Below, piece by piece: positions 37,197-46,159 of a DNA stretch of 64,000 bases (within the stretch, counting starts at the first letter, position 1; each line of letters begins with the position of its first letter). This DNA comes from Sordaria brevicollis. Lineage: Eukaryota; Ascomycota; Sordariomycetes; Sordariales; Sordariaceae. Position numbers and translations under genes: made by a program. The notes under the pieces are model-generated. The model searched no databases and was not told where the DNA came from. It saw only the letters and a list, made by a program, of their open reading frames with translations. Where the stretch lies: the NCBI GenBank assembly GCA_033439795.1, contig JAUTDP010000009.1:2852001-2916000 (forward strand). The letters are read 5' to 3'.

Positions 37197-37635
37197 AAGT
37201 GTGCGGAGACCGAATAGGTTGTTGGAGAACTATTGTGCGGTTAAAGAATGATAGGTTCCCCACGCTAAATCCTCGTTATATATCAGTTTGTTCCCTCATG
37301 TGTTGGAGTCAAACCCATCATCGCCGAGTTCGCAACTCTGCGTCACCTCCCGCAGAAGTTGAATTCCATTCTCGAACACCTTCACCATATTGCTCCTTGC
37401 TCATGTCACGATCACTTCACTACTTCTCTAACACCGGGAATGATGCAGATGCAGGCTGTAAACATCTTACATAAAGAAAAACAAAGGCGACTCCCAAACC
37501 CGAGAGCAAACACCGACGTTATGCTATGGCCTAAAACTGTTCGTACTCCCATGCTCAAATACATGTTCTTCACCAATCCTATTGCTTTTACAGGCCGTCA
37601 AGTACATCAAACATGAACCATTTTCCTTTAATCTA
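37197..37635. other. Intergenic, no gene seen
   Basis: Normal composition. Two short overlapping + strand frames lack any recognisable features. It includes the 3' side of the RNase H-like gene. Confidence 0.5.
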
Positions 37636-39234
37636 TCAAGGGCCAACATGAAACCAGTCCACAGGCACTTCGGGCATCTCGTCGGGTCCAAACATCTCAC
37701 GACTCCTTACAGCCTCTCCAACTTCCTCGTGTAGCGAGAGGAGGATTCTATCCCTTTCGCGCAGAGGAAGATTACGCTGATCGAACTCGAGTTTCTCTGC
37801 GCGAGTGATCTCGCTATGTCTGCCAGCCGCATCATCCGCCAAATCAGGCCCGATCGCGCACCTACGCGGGTTCCACCGAATTTTCAGATCAGCGCCCAAA
37901 CCGATCAACCGATATGCCATCCAAACAATTGCCCGCATCACCGGCGAAATATGCCTGACGGAGAGACGCCAGGGTTTGTGGTTGAGGCCGTGCTTGATGC
38001 GGCTCCAAACCTCGTGAGAGTCCGTAAAAATTTGAATCATTGCTGACTCCGGCCGGTAGTACTCCATGAGCTTTAGAGCAACGAGGACAGACTGCGCCAC
38101 GGCACCAGCTTCCGCCTCCGAGGAGGAGTACATCTTGCTGTAAGACCATGACTTGACAGCAAAGCGGGACCTCCACACAAAGCCAGACAGCACAGGAGAA
38201 CAGGCAGAGCCTTGAGTCCGACCACTGTGACCCGGGACAGCGAGGTTGTTGTCGTTGCTGGCCCACGGATTGCGCAGAACCACACCATATCCGCCGGTAG
38301 TGCCGTTGATCTCTCTACCGTCCGTGCCGCTGACAGACCCATCACAAAAGATTATAATCTGAGGAACTCCGTTCGCCCAGAGAGACGAATAGCACGCCCT
38401 GTGTGCTATGATTGCGGCTTCCGCCGGGGGTTCGAGGATGCACTCGCCGGGAAACGGGCGTCTTTCCTCTCTCCAGAGGGCAATGCGGCGGTCGGGCAGG
38501 GGTGTAGGCGAGCGAGGGGATCTCGCGCGGGCCGAGTTCGCGTTTGGCTGGGGAGGGTGTTGCGGAGGTCCCGCTTCCTCCTCGTCGTCGGTGTCGCTTG
38601 TGAGGTCGATGATGACGGGGGCGACGGGAGGGGCTGGGGCCCTCTCCTCCTCGTCATCGCTATCCCCTGTCAGGTCAATGACCGGACCGAGGATGACGAG
38701 GACCTCGGGTGAGGCCACGGGGGATACCGCAGGAGAGACAACGGGGGAAGCAGGCGAGGCAGCAGGCAAAGGTTGAGAAGCTTGCCCCTCTGCTTCAGCC
38801 GAGGGCAGGGCTTGCATAGCTTGAGCAGCCACGGCAACGGGGACAGGAACAGGCGAACCTGGGCCAAGCAAGAGGGGCATTTCACCCACGGCCGGAGGAG
38901 ATCCGACCTCGGCAGCCTCACCTCCGTCGACAACAGGCGACAGCGCAGACTTGCCGAAACTATCTTCCTCGTTCGCCTCGTTCAAAAACCGCGGCAAACC
39001 GGCAGCAGGCTGGCGCAAAGCAGGAGGAGCAGCTTCAACATTGGCTTTGTCATGGCCATGGTTCTCGACATCGACAAAAAGGCTGCCCGCATCCTCCTGA
39101 ACGTTTCCCAACGCACTCTCGATCTCTTCTTCCTCCTCACGATTATCGAACCTCGGCTTTTTGTTCTCTTGTCCGCCGGATGCGGGAGAGAGACTGCGGC
39201 TAGGCCGGCCACGCTTCAACTCGTTCGAAGACAT
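37636..39234 (-). CDS. SIM-containing orphan RNase H-like protein
   Basis: A 532-residue protein, not interrupted. Residues 1-30 are basic and end in a KKPRF-type nuclear-localisation-like stretch. Residues 31-240 are disordered and rich in A/P/S/E. Two near-identical SUMO-interaction-like motifs follow: VIDLTGDSDDEEE at about 185-197 and VIIDLTSDTDDEEE at about 207-220. An RNase H-fold domain covers about 290-475: FCDGS (D298), GGYGVVL, SSSEAEAGA (E373), IFTDS (D405), and LADDAAG (D467), so all four carboxylates are present. The usual late histidine is replaced by RR after WNP. No RT or integrase accompanies it. A branch-point-like GCTAATC and TTTCAG lie just before the ATG, so a leader intron is likely. 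It may be a domesticated retroelement RNase H or an RNA/DNA-hybrid nuclease; function is inferred. Confidence 0.8.
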   Translation of the reverse strand: MSSNELKRGRPSRSLSPASGGQENKKPRFDNREEEEEIESALGNVQEDAGSLFVDVENHGHDKANVEAAPPALRQPAAGLPRFLNEANEEDSFGKSALSPVVDGGEAAEVGSPPAVGEMPLLLGPGSPVPVPVAVAAQAMQALPSAEAEGQASQPLPAASPASPVVSPAVSPVASPEVLVILGPVIDLTGDSDDEEERAPAPPVAPVIIDLTSDTDDEEEAGPPQHPPQPNANSARARSPRSPTPLPDRRIALWREERRPFPGECILEPPAEAAIIAHRACYSSLWANGVPQIIIFCDGSVSGTDGREINGTTGGYGVVLRNPWASNDNNLAVPGHSGRTQGSACSPVLSGFVWRSRFAVKSWSYSKMYSSSEAEAGAVAQSVLVALKLMEYYRPESAMIQIFTDSHEVWSRIKHGLNHKPWRLSVRHISPVMRAIVWMAYRLIGLGADLKIRWNPRRCAIGPDLADDAAGRHSEITRAEKLEFDQRNLPLRERDRILLSLHEEVGEAVRSREMFGPDEMPEVPVDWFHVGP

Positions 39235-41154
39235 CGCTGCTGAAATAAAACATGATTAGCTTGGCTCCTAAGTAATAGCACTGCTGCTGATGACATCATG
39301 ACAGCCACAAAGCAGTGCAGCACGACACAAACAACCCAGGGTCAAAACCTGGGATCCGTTGCCGTGAAAGACCTCTTTTATCCTTCAAAGTTCTCTTATA
39401 CAACAAAGGGCCTTCTTTCCCAGACCGAAACTATATCTGCTGTGAACGCAAGAACTCAAAAAAAATCACAGAAAACGCTGAGAAACCCGGCAACCAGAAG
39501 ACTGGCAAGGAAGGGTTTAAGGGCCTGCCGGTTGCATCAACAGCTATGTGTTCACAGCCCAAATGCAAGTAGCAGACGTCCAATCGTACGTTGCCGGAAC
39601 CCAAGCGGAAGCTGGCTTTTCTGAAGTTCGTAAGATTGATCGGCTTTTTTGAGAGACGGCACTCGCACGAATTGCAATCAAACTCCAGTCTTGAAGCAAA
39701 CCAGAAGGACCGGTGGCTTCCAGATCTGAACGAACAAAAACAGTGCCCCGTAGGTGTGAAGAAAAAGAAACGATGGAGCTAAATGTCAAAGAATCCTGGA
39801 GTGACCCGGAATCTATACTTACCGAGAGAAAAACAATTTGAGAAGCAAGGGAGCCAAGCTCCAAAATTGCTGGAGGGGAAAAAGACCGAGGCAACACAGA
39901 AAGAAAAAAAGGCGTAGCACAAGGTATGTGCGTGTGGTCGATCTTTTCTTTTCCAAGAAGGAAAGACAACGAAGAAGAAAAAAAAAGAATGGCGAGGCTT
40001 TGCGAGTGAGAACAAGGGCTGGATATTGATCGTCGACTGAAGAAAAAAAAGAGAGGAGAGAAGAAAAGAAGAGCAGGAAGGAAGCGAACGAAAACAAAAC
40101 AACTAGACGCGTACGCGTTGCCCCGCGCATCACTCAACACTTTCAGCACGCTCGCGGCAGAAAGTGGGGAGAAAGATAAGGGATACGGCAGGCAATTTTG
40201 CTGGAAGCTTATCTCGGAGGAGAAAGTTGGGATGAAAACTTTGGCCCGTTAATATTGACGCGGACGCGATCTTCTGGGATGTCGATTCGCGAGTTAGGGC
40301 CAGAGAAGATCCTCCTCGCCGTTAGGATAAAACGACAACACATTCACGGCAAAAAGAGGAGATTATCCTTGAAGTGGATGAGCACGAATATCTCGCGGCT
40401 ACCGCATTGCATAATTTCTAGACCAAGAACATACTTGGCACCATAGTGGAATCACAACAATCTTCAAGGCTCCATCACTAACCTTAGCTCCCCATCCCGG
40501 CTTGTGCAGAGCCCTTCTCTCCACGTCTGGCATTTATATGCGTTTCTCGCCGGTCTCAAATCTCGATCATGCACTCCAATCCCGCCATCTTCAAGCTCTT
40601 GATCCAGTCCTTGCATGCTTTGCTGACATCGAAACCTTCTGATTTCCATGGCGTAATAGATGCCTTGAACGCTCACGGGGCTGATGATCATGATCGTATC
40701 AATTTCACCCGAAGCTAAAACATACGCGTCGTTGATTGTGGCGCTTTTCCGGTATCAACGTTCAGGTTTGACTTCCATCGAAGTACGCGGTCTCTTACGC
40801 TTTGGCTGGTCAGCTCTGCATTCCCAGTGTATTGGCGTTAGTGCCATGATTCGTGGCGAGGAGAATGGAAGCACCGACCGTGGTGCCTGGTAGAATCCAG
40901 CCTGTGCCTGATGCGTTGCTAAATCGAGATTGGGCTTACTGACCTTATAAGGACATTGGACATGGAAAGTTGTTGGAAGATGGATGCCTCTGCCATGCAT
41001 CATTCACGTTATAAGTGCAGGAATTGAGTGATAATCACGAGCATAACAAGTCGGTTTTTGAGGGGTTTCCTTCCTTTGGACGCCAAGCAATATCCAAACG
41101 AATACCCAAATGTCTCGCGCAGACCGCTTGATGGGAAAGGAATAAGACATATTG
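39235..41154. other. Upstream region of the RNase H-like gene and spacer
   Basis: 39,545-40,150 is strongly pyrimidine-rich on the minus strand, typical of fungal promoters and leaders; its 201-codon open frame is low-complexity and not credible as a protein. A good donor (GTAAGT on minus, plus 39,817-39,822) and the TTTCAG acceptor at 39,240-39,245 would define a leader intron of about 580 nt. From 40,200 to 41,154 I see no gene. Confidence 0.45.
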
Positions 41155-42667
41155 TCAGCGGTGCGGATTTCCTCGGAGAACATCTAGACTACGACTTCGG
41201 ATTTTGACTTGACAGCCTAACTCCCGCAAACGCCATGTCATCCAGATGATAGCCCGCATAACCGGCGCAATATGCCTCATCAAGAATCTCTCAGCCCTGC
41301 AATTGAGACTGCGGTCGATTTTGTGCCAGCTCTCCTGAGAATCGGTGAAGAGCTCAACCAGGAACGTTGCTGGACGATTTGTCTCCACGAGCTGTAGAGC
41401 CACGTGAAGAGTCTGGGCGAGGGCGCCGGGTTTCCGTGTGTGCCGCCGAGTATGTCTTTCTGTACCATCACGAACGAACACCAAAACCCTCCCGCCACTC
41501 GAAGCCAAAAGGCAAAGCACCGGCAGCGGACTCGGCAGCTGCTCTCTCCCTGTTGTCCGAACCCTCAACATTGGTAGCCCAGGGATCGCGGAGAAGTATG
41601 CCGTAGCCGCCACTGCTACCGGTACCCTTTCGACCGTCGCACTGCCTTGATCCGTCGCAGAACATAACAGTCCGCGGGACGCCGTTGACCCAAAGACGAG
41701 AAGTACATGCCCTGTAGGCTCTTTCCGCGCGGAAGTCCATGGTCAAGATGCCCGGGAACCGTCGTCTCTCCTGCTGCCACAACGGGATGCGCTTGTCGTC
41801 CAAGGGCGTAGGAGAGCGCGGAGATCTTGCGCGGGGCCCGGGTGAGCTAGGAAGGGGGTCTGGAACGAAAAAATTGTCCAGTTGCGCCGAGTTGCGAGCG
41901 GACAGGATGCATCCAGGCTTCTTTGATGATCAATGTCCGGGGAGAGGTTGTTCAACATCGCAGGCTCTCGAAAGACCAAGCCTTTCAAGAAGTCGCTCGG
42001 CTTCATCTTCGACGTCGGTATCACCGGTGAGATCAATGACGACAGGGGCGGGGCCGTTGAACTTCGACCTTCTCCTCGTCATCACTGTCGCCGGTCAGGT
42101 CGATGATGCCTCCAAGGATCATGGGGACTTCTGGGGAGGATTCTTGGGAGGCCTGCCTCTGGAGCTCTGGTGTTCGGGTTTCCCGCTGACCCAAACCAGA
42201 GATTTTCCTACCACGACAGCAGGAACTGGCGTGACTGGGCGAGCTAAGAGGGACTTTTCATCCCCAGGCTATCGAGGTTCATCCACCTCATCAGTCTGCT
42301 GGTCGTCTTCGTCGCCGATTCTGGGCCGCTTGTTCTCTTGTCCACCAGGGGCGGGCTGTCCGGGGGAGGGGCACTGGCTAGCTCTGTCGTGTGTCAAGGC
42401 GTTGGGAGACAGATCTGCGGAAAGACATAAAAACACCGTTAGCTCATATACCAGAGTGAATTGTTGATACAGACACTTCTTTATACGGTACCGACAAAAG
42501 GTCTTTACTTGGGAGTTACCATAGGAGACCGTGATGATGGCCGAGGGTGGTGGTGCGGCATTCTCTACTAAGGTGGAGGAGAAAAGCTCAATGGGGTCCA
42601 GAATATCCAACTGCCCAACAGCGACTATAAAAGGCGGGCGTCGAACAGGATCGGAGAAGTCTGACAT
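41155..42667 (-). pseudogene. Decayed paralogue of the SIM-RNase H gene
   Basis: Minus-strand copy of the 37,636-39,234 gene in three or more frames. A first segment MSDFSDPVRRPP (from 42,667) is followed by a likely intron (donor near 42,529, acceptor CCGCAG near 42,415), then GGQENKRPRIGDEDD matching GGQENKKPRFDNREE of the intact gene. The SIM motif IIDLTGDSDDEEK (about 42,075-42,110) and a second DLTGDTDVED are in different frames. RNase H-like parts: IPLWQQERRRFPG and FCDGS in 41,468-41,803, then a frameshift to LFTDSQESWHKI in 41,155-41,613. The SEAEAGA glutamate segment has become HTRKPGA, and the last aspartate motif is missing. Base composition is normal and CA/TG is kept, so decay was by frameshift and divergence and not RIP. 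Confidence 0.75.
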
Positions 42668-43030
42668 AAGTCCAGATTGAGGAGATTTGGAGAGTCGCGG
42701 AGCGTTGCGCGAGGGCTGAAGGGTCAGAAACGACGGTTGGGAGAGCACTCTGGGCATGAGCACCCTGGTGGATTGGCGGGAGGCGGGGTAGATAAAGAAT
42801 AAAAGGCCTATATACGTGATATGTACAGCTGACGCTGGTAGTCATGCGCCTCTTGTTTTTTGCATCTGGTCCTCAGCCACATGCCGGCCACTCCCTCCAG
42901 CCACTGAACGGATACTACCTCAGGCGCACCTTCCGCTCCGGTGTCCCCTCGTCCCTTATATTCGTTCATCCGATCTTTGGATTGGACCTTATAAGCACCC
43001 TTAAGTGGCACCCTTTCAACAACCCATAAA
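42668..43030. other. Spacer with upstream elements of tRNA-like copy 2
   Basis: No gene seen. It ends with a CTTATAAGC box about 40 bases and CCCTTTCAACAACC about 20 bases before copy 2. Confidence 0.5.
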
Positions 43031-43127
43031 GACTCGTTGGTGTAACTGGGAACATTCTCGGCGAGACTTAGATGCTCGTCTGCATACGTGCCGCAGGAAG
43101 ACGACGGTTCGAATCCGTCACGGGTCG
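43031..43127 (+). ncRNA. tRNA-like Pol III unit, copy 2
   Basis: 97 nt, identical to copy 1 except within the first acceptor bases (GACTCGT here), which still pair with ACGGGTC through A-U and G-U pairs. The A box, B box, 33-nt structured insert and terminal T7 run (43,132-43,138) are all kept. The upstream sequence has the same CCTTTCAACAAC element. Confidence 0.65.
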
Positions 43128-43726
43128 CCCATTTTTTTGCACTTTTTTACGACGTCAGCTCGTTATGCCAGCCAGTAACGCTTTGTTTCTTTTTGTTCGC
43201 CATGCACTACGGCCATTATCAAGTAAATTGCTTTCATACATACATGCCATGTCACCATGTGCAACGAGATCTTGGGGGTTAGGCGTGCAGGTTTACCAAT
43301 CGCACTGATATTCACATATCTTATAATATTAAAACAACCGCTGTTTTTTGATCAGTCTTCATTGCATAATGCATCGATCACCATATTTGGCCATGCATGT
43401 TAACAAGAGGAAGAAGAAACGAATCAAATGAGTGTCTTCCCGTGCTACAGAGGAAATTGAGGGCCTTAACCCCGGAAGGATTTGATAGTCACGATAAAAG
43501 GTTGAGGAAGGAGCTCCGGTGGTGTGCAAGGAGTAGACACGGACAAGAGTTCGTTTCCCAAGAAGCTGTAGGCCTCGTTGTCAGAGTAATGGAGGAAGAT
43601 TAGAACGATTCATTAGCAAGAGAACAACAGTGATTGCTCGAGCAAGAAGGTATGAACGAAGGTGTTTGAAGTTGCTCCGTGAATATGTCGTAACTGACGC
43701 ATCGTCGAGAAGATGGAACGGAATGC
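43128..43726. other. Spacer, no gene seen
   Basis: Pol III T-run at its start; no recognisable coding sequence. Confidence 0.5.
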
Positions 43727-43975
43727 TTGCAAATGGCTGACTTACTCGACACGGATATAAGGGAGGCTTCTCCAGATGTACCCAAACGGAGAACTTACCA
43801 TTGCGTTTTCCTACCCCACCTGAACCTTGCGTTTGCCCTCAATTTACCACCGACTTTCAATCTCAAAAAGGGATTCATAGCGTCTTCCATCAACAAGGTC
43901 ACTGCCGACATCAGTGCTTTCAGCGCTAGGTTGGTGCTCATGATTGCTACGTATTGTATAGCCATAGGGATTTAG
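43727..43975 (+). pseudogene. Small ORF relic, inverted partner of 36,969-37,196
   Basis: An 82-codon frame. Its second half (ASSINKVTADI, FSARLVLMIATYCI) matches the minus-strand ORF at 36,969-37,196, and the similarity continues past the stop (FWESVFMLFI). It precedes tRNA-like copy 3 by 550 bp, as its partner precedes copy 1. Product unknown. Confidence 0.35.
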
Positions 43976-44524
43976 CTGTCGATCCTTTCAGCGATGAAGT
44001 TGGTGCCGATGGCATTCAAAGCAACAGGCAGGTTTTGGGAGAGCGTATTCATGCTTTTCATCTACTGATAGGTTAGGGGATTTGAGTCTACTGTTAAGCG
44101 AGTAGGAAAAGATGGTAGAGGTATACAACGGAAGTATGTGAAAGGAGAACAATAAGACATGATGATGGAAGCAAGGAGGCAATTCACGAAAGTTTTTCGA
44201 AACGCCGGAAGGAAACTTTAATAACAATTATAAAGGAGACTTGCGAATTTAAAGACCTTTATAGAGGAGAATGCCCGAGAAGTTGTACTCTTGTGTGTTG
44301 GTGGTAATCGCCGTTCCCAAGCAGGTTTTGGTAACGAGGTAGGTACGGCAATGGCGTGATGGCTGGTCACCAGTTTTGCAAGCTTGTGCGTAGTGCTGTA
44401 TGCAAGTAAAAGTCGCATGCCGCCCGTATCCTAAGTCCCATTCCTCTAATTGCGGACCTGAGTAACCAGCTTTTAGGTTGGGGTATATAACCTGGTTTAG
44501 TTGACACCCTTTCAACAACTCAAA
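43976..44524. other. Spacer with upstream elements of tRNA-like copy 3
   Basis: No gene seen. It contains GGGGTATATAACCTGG about 40 bases and CCCTTTCAACAACT about 20 bases before copy 3; both motifs are shared with copy 1. Confidence 0.5.
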
Positions 44525-44620
44525 GGCCCGTTGGTGTTAACTGGGAACATTCCTGGCGGAGTAAATCTCCGTCTGTGTACGCACTGCAGGACGACATGGG
44601 TTCGAATCCCATACGGGTCG
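44525..44620 (+). ncRNA. tRNA-like Pol III unit, copy 3
   Basis: 96 nt. Acceptor GGCCCGT/ACGGGTC, A box TGGTGTTAACTGG, T stem ATGGG/CCCAT (compensatory change from GACGG/CCGTC in copies 1 and 2), B box GGTTCGAATCC, then a T7 run at 44,626-44,632. The anticodon-stem position pairs perfectly, TCCTG/CAGGA, and encloses a 31-nt loop with a CGGAG-TAAAT-CTCCG hairpin and a GTG-TACG-CAC hairpin. The loop lacks T33, so the amino-acid identity is undetermined. Confidence 0.65.
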
Positions 44621-44970
44621 CCTCAATTTTTTTATGTTTTTTCCTAACGCTTTATTCCTTGCCAAACTTCCTTCCCTTGCCTGAATCCTCCTCCTTTTTT
44701 TCTTTTATCTACCTAGGTCTATCTATCCTTCAGACAATCACTTCATCACTTATTTCATGCATCATGAGAGGTATCAAGACAAGTACTACCTCTACTAACA
44801 AACTCCTGCGTTCAAAACACCCAATCTATTCCTACGATCTACACTCCCATCGATTCCTAACACTTCAACAACCTCAACCTACCTCTATCACTACTCCCAT
44901 CCGTTAAGCTCAACCCATCCATCCCTTCTACCACCTATGCTCCCCTCCGAGCTAACAACCTGGAAACTAT
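44621..44970. other. Spacer, no gene seen
   Basis: Pyrimidine-rich sequence between the tRNA-like unit and the convergent minus-strand gene. The 110-codon + frame over it is unsupported. Confidence 0.5.
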
Positions 44971-45501
44971 TCAAGCAACAACCGAATTCCACCACCCCAC
45001 CAAAAACTGCACCACATCCACCACCTTCAAAACCACCCACACCGCCAGAACTCCCGTGATCAAGTAATGAAATCCAAAGATTCCGCCCACGGCTAGCATC
45101 ACAAGCGTCAGAGCCACGTTCAACTCGCGCGGAATGTCAGCGGTTGTCGGTCTGCCGTTGCCGTCGCTGGTTTGGGTTTGCGTCTGGGTGTGGTTGTGGT
45201 GCGGGTAGTGGTGGCGTTTGACGATGTCTACGTCAACTTCTTGGGTGGTTTGGGGGAGGGGCGCTTTGGTTTGGAATACTTTGGTTGGGGGTAAGTTGGT
45301 AAGGGGGATGATTTGGAGGGTGACGTCTTCGTTGCTTTGTTCGGTGGCGGAGGTTGCGGACCTTGCGGTGATGGTTCCGGATGCGAGGGAGGTGGAAGAG
45401 GAGGGTGAGGTTGCTTGGGTTGTGGTTGTGCTGGCGCCGAGGGCCAGGACGAGGAGGAAGGAGAGTAGGGGGAGGAAGAGAGAGGTCGCCGGGGAGCGCA
45501 T
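44971..45501 (-). CDS. Small secreted/membrane protein, family member 1
   Basis: 176 residues. A strong signal peptide (MRSPATSLFL then a leucine-rich core to about residue 23) leads into an S/T/A-rich region. A dibasic VDIVKR site at 95-96 is followed by a His/Gln/Thr stretch (HHYPHHNHTQTQTQT). The C-terminus has two hydrophobic segments at about 128-150 and 150-172, with no RPG-x-LG motif. Layout (MR-start signal, KR site, low-complexity segment, hydrophobic tail) is shared with the genes in island 2, but this one has a longer C-terminal membrane region. Kex2-type cleavage and surface location are inferred. No named family recognised. The gene lies 450 bp from the Copia D insertion point. 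Confidence 0.7.
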   Translation of the reverse strand: MRSPATSLFLPLLSFLLVLALGASTTTTQATSPSSSTSLASGTITARSATSATEQSNEDVTLQIIPLTNLPPTKVFQTKAPLPQTTQEVDVDIVKRHHYPHHNHTQTQTQTSDGNGRPTTADIPRELNVALTLVMLAVGGIFGFHYLITGVLAVWVVLKVVDVVQFLVGWWNSVVA

Positions 45502-45944
45502 CGTGGTGGTGTTTTATGTTGTCTGCGCGCTGGTTGTCGGTGGTGTGGGTGTGTAAAGCTGTCTTCGGAGAAAGGAGGTTCGAGTTCAAAAACTTTGGTT
45601 GAGGTTAGAAGTTGGTGATTATGACCTGTTCCTGGAGGAATGACCCAGGGTTATATCCTCGAAAATTCGGTTCGAGAACTCGTCGAGCAAAAAGTACAAT
45701 ACTGGGATGGGTGCGTCAGACCAATGGAGCATCTGGGTTTCGTACTCTTCACTCTGCTTTCATGACCAAGCAACCACCATCAACGCTCCAGCTATGACAC
45801 ATGCCAAAGGCTTTTCGAGCAGTTAGAACGGAAGTTCCGTCCCAGCTGAAGAAGAGGACCTGATTCAGAGCGCCGTATTTTTGACCTATCTATTCATTAT
45901 CCCTTCAACGACTCGTCCACTGTACTGCTCCATCAAACCTTGCA
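45502..45944. other. Spacer before Copia D, no gene seen
   Basis: Promoter side of the 44,971-45,501 gene. Composition is normal right up to the LTR, with no sign of RIP leakage. Confidence 0.5.
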
Positions 45945-45949
45945 ATTCT
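45945..45949. repeat. Target-site duplication (left) of Copia D
   Basis: ATTCT before the left LTR; the same bases follow the right LTR at 59,894-59,898. Confidence 0.9.
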
Positions 45950-46149
45950 TATTGAATCTGCACGACTGGGACGAATGGAATGAGGAGGAGGAGTGGATAA
46001 AAAGAAGAAAGAAAACTTAATTATTAAAGAAAAGGGAAGAGAGAAAGAGCTTGCCGGGTAGGTAAGCGAAGTATTTATATATATATAATAAGAAGGATAA
46101 AATAATTTAAAACTATATTATAATATCTATACTAATAAAATTTTTAATA
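45950..46149 (-). repeat. Copia D LTR (3' LTR of the minus-strand element)
   Basis: 200 bp, gap-free match to 59,694-59,893. It starts TATTGAATC (from TGTTGAATC) and ends in a mutated AACA. The left, outer half is less mutated than the partner's; the right half is more mutated (CTAATAAAATTTTT here against CTGGTGAGATCTCC). Confidence 0.93.
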
Positions 46150-46159
46150 CTCCCCTTCG

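Noticed and set aside
39544..40149. A 201-codon minus-strand open frame upstream of the RNase H-like gene
   Set aside because: Composition is dominated by F/S/L from a pyrimidine-rich tract typical of fungal leaders; no domain, and a good splice donor lies inside it.
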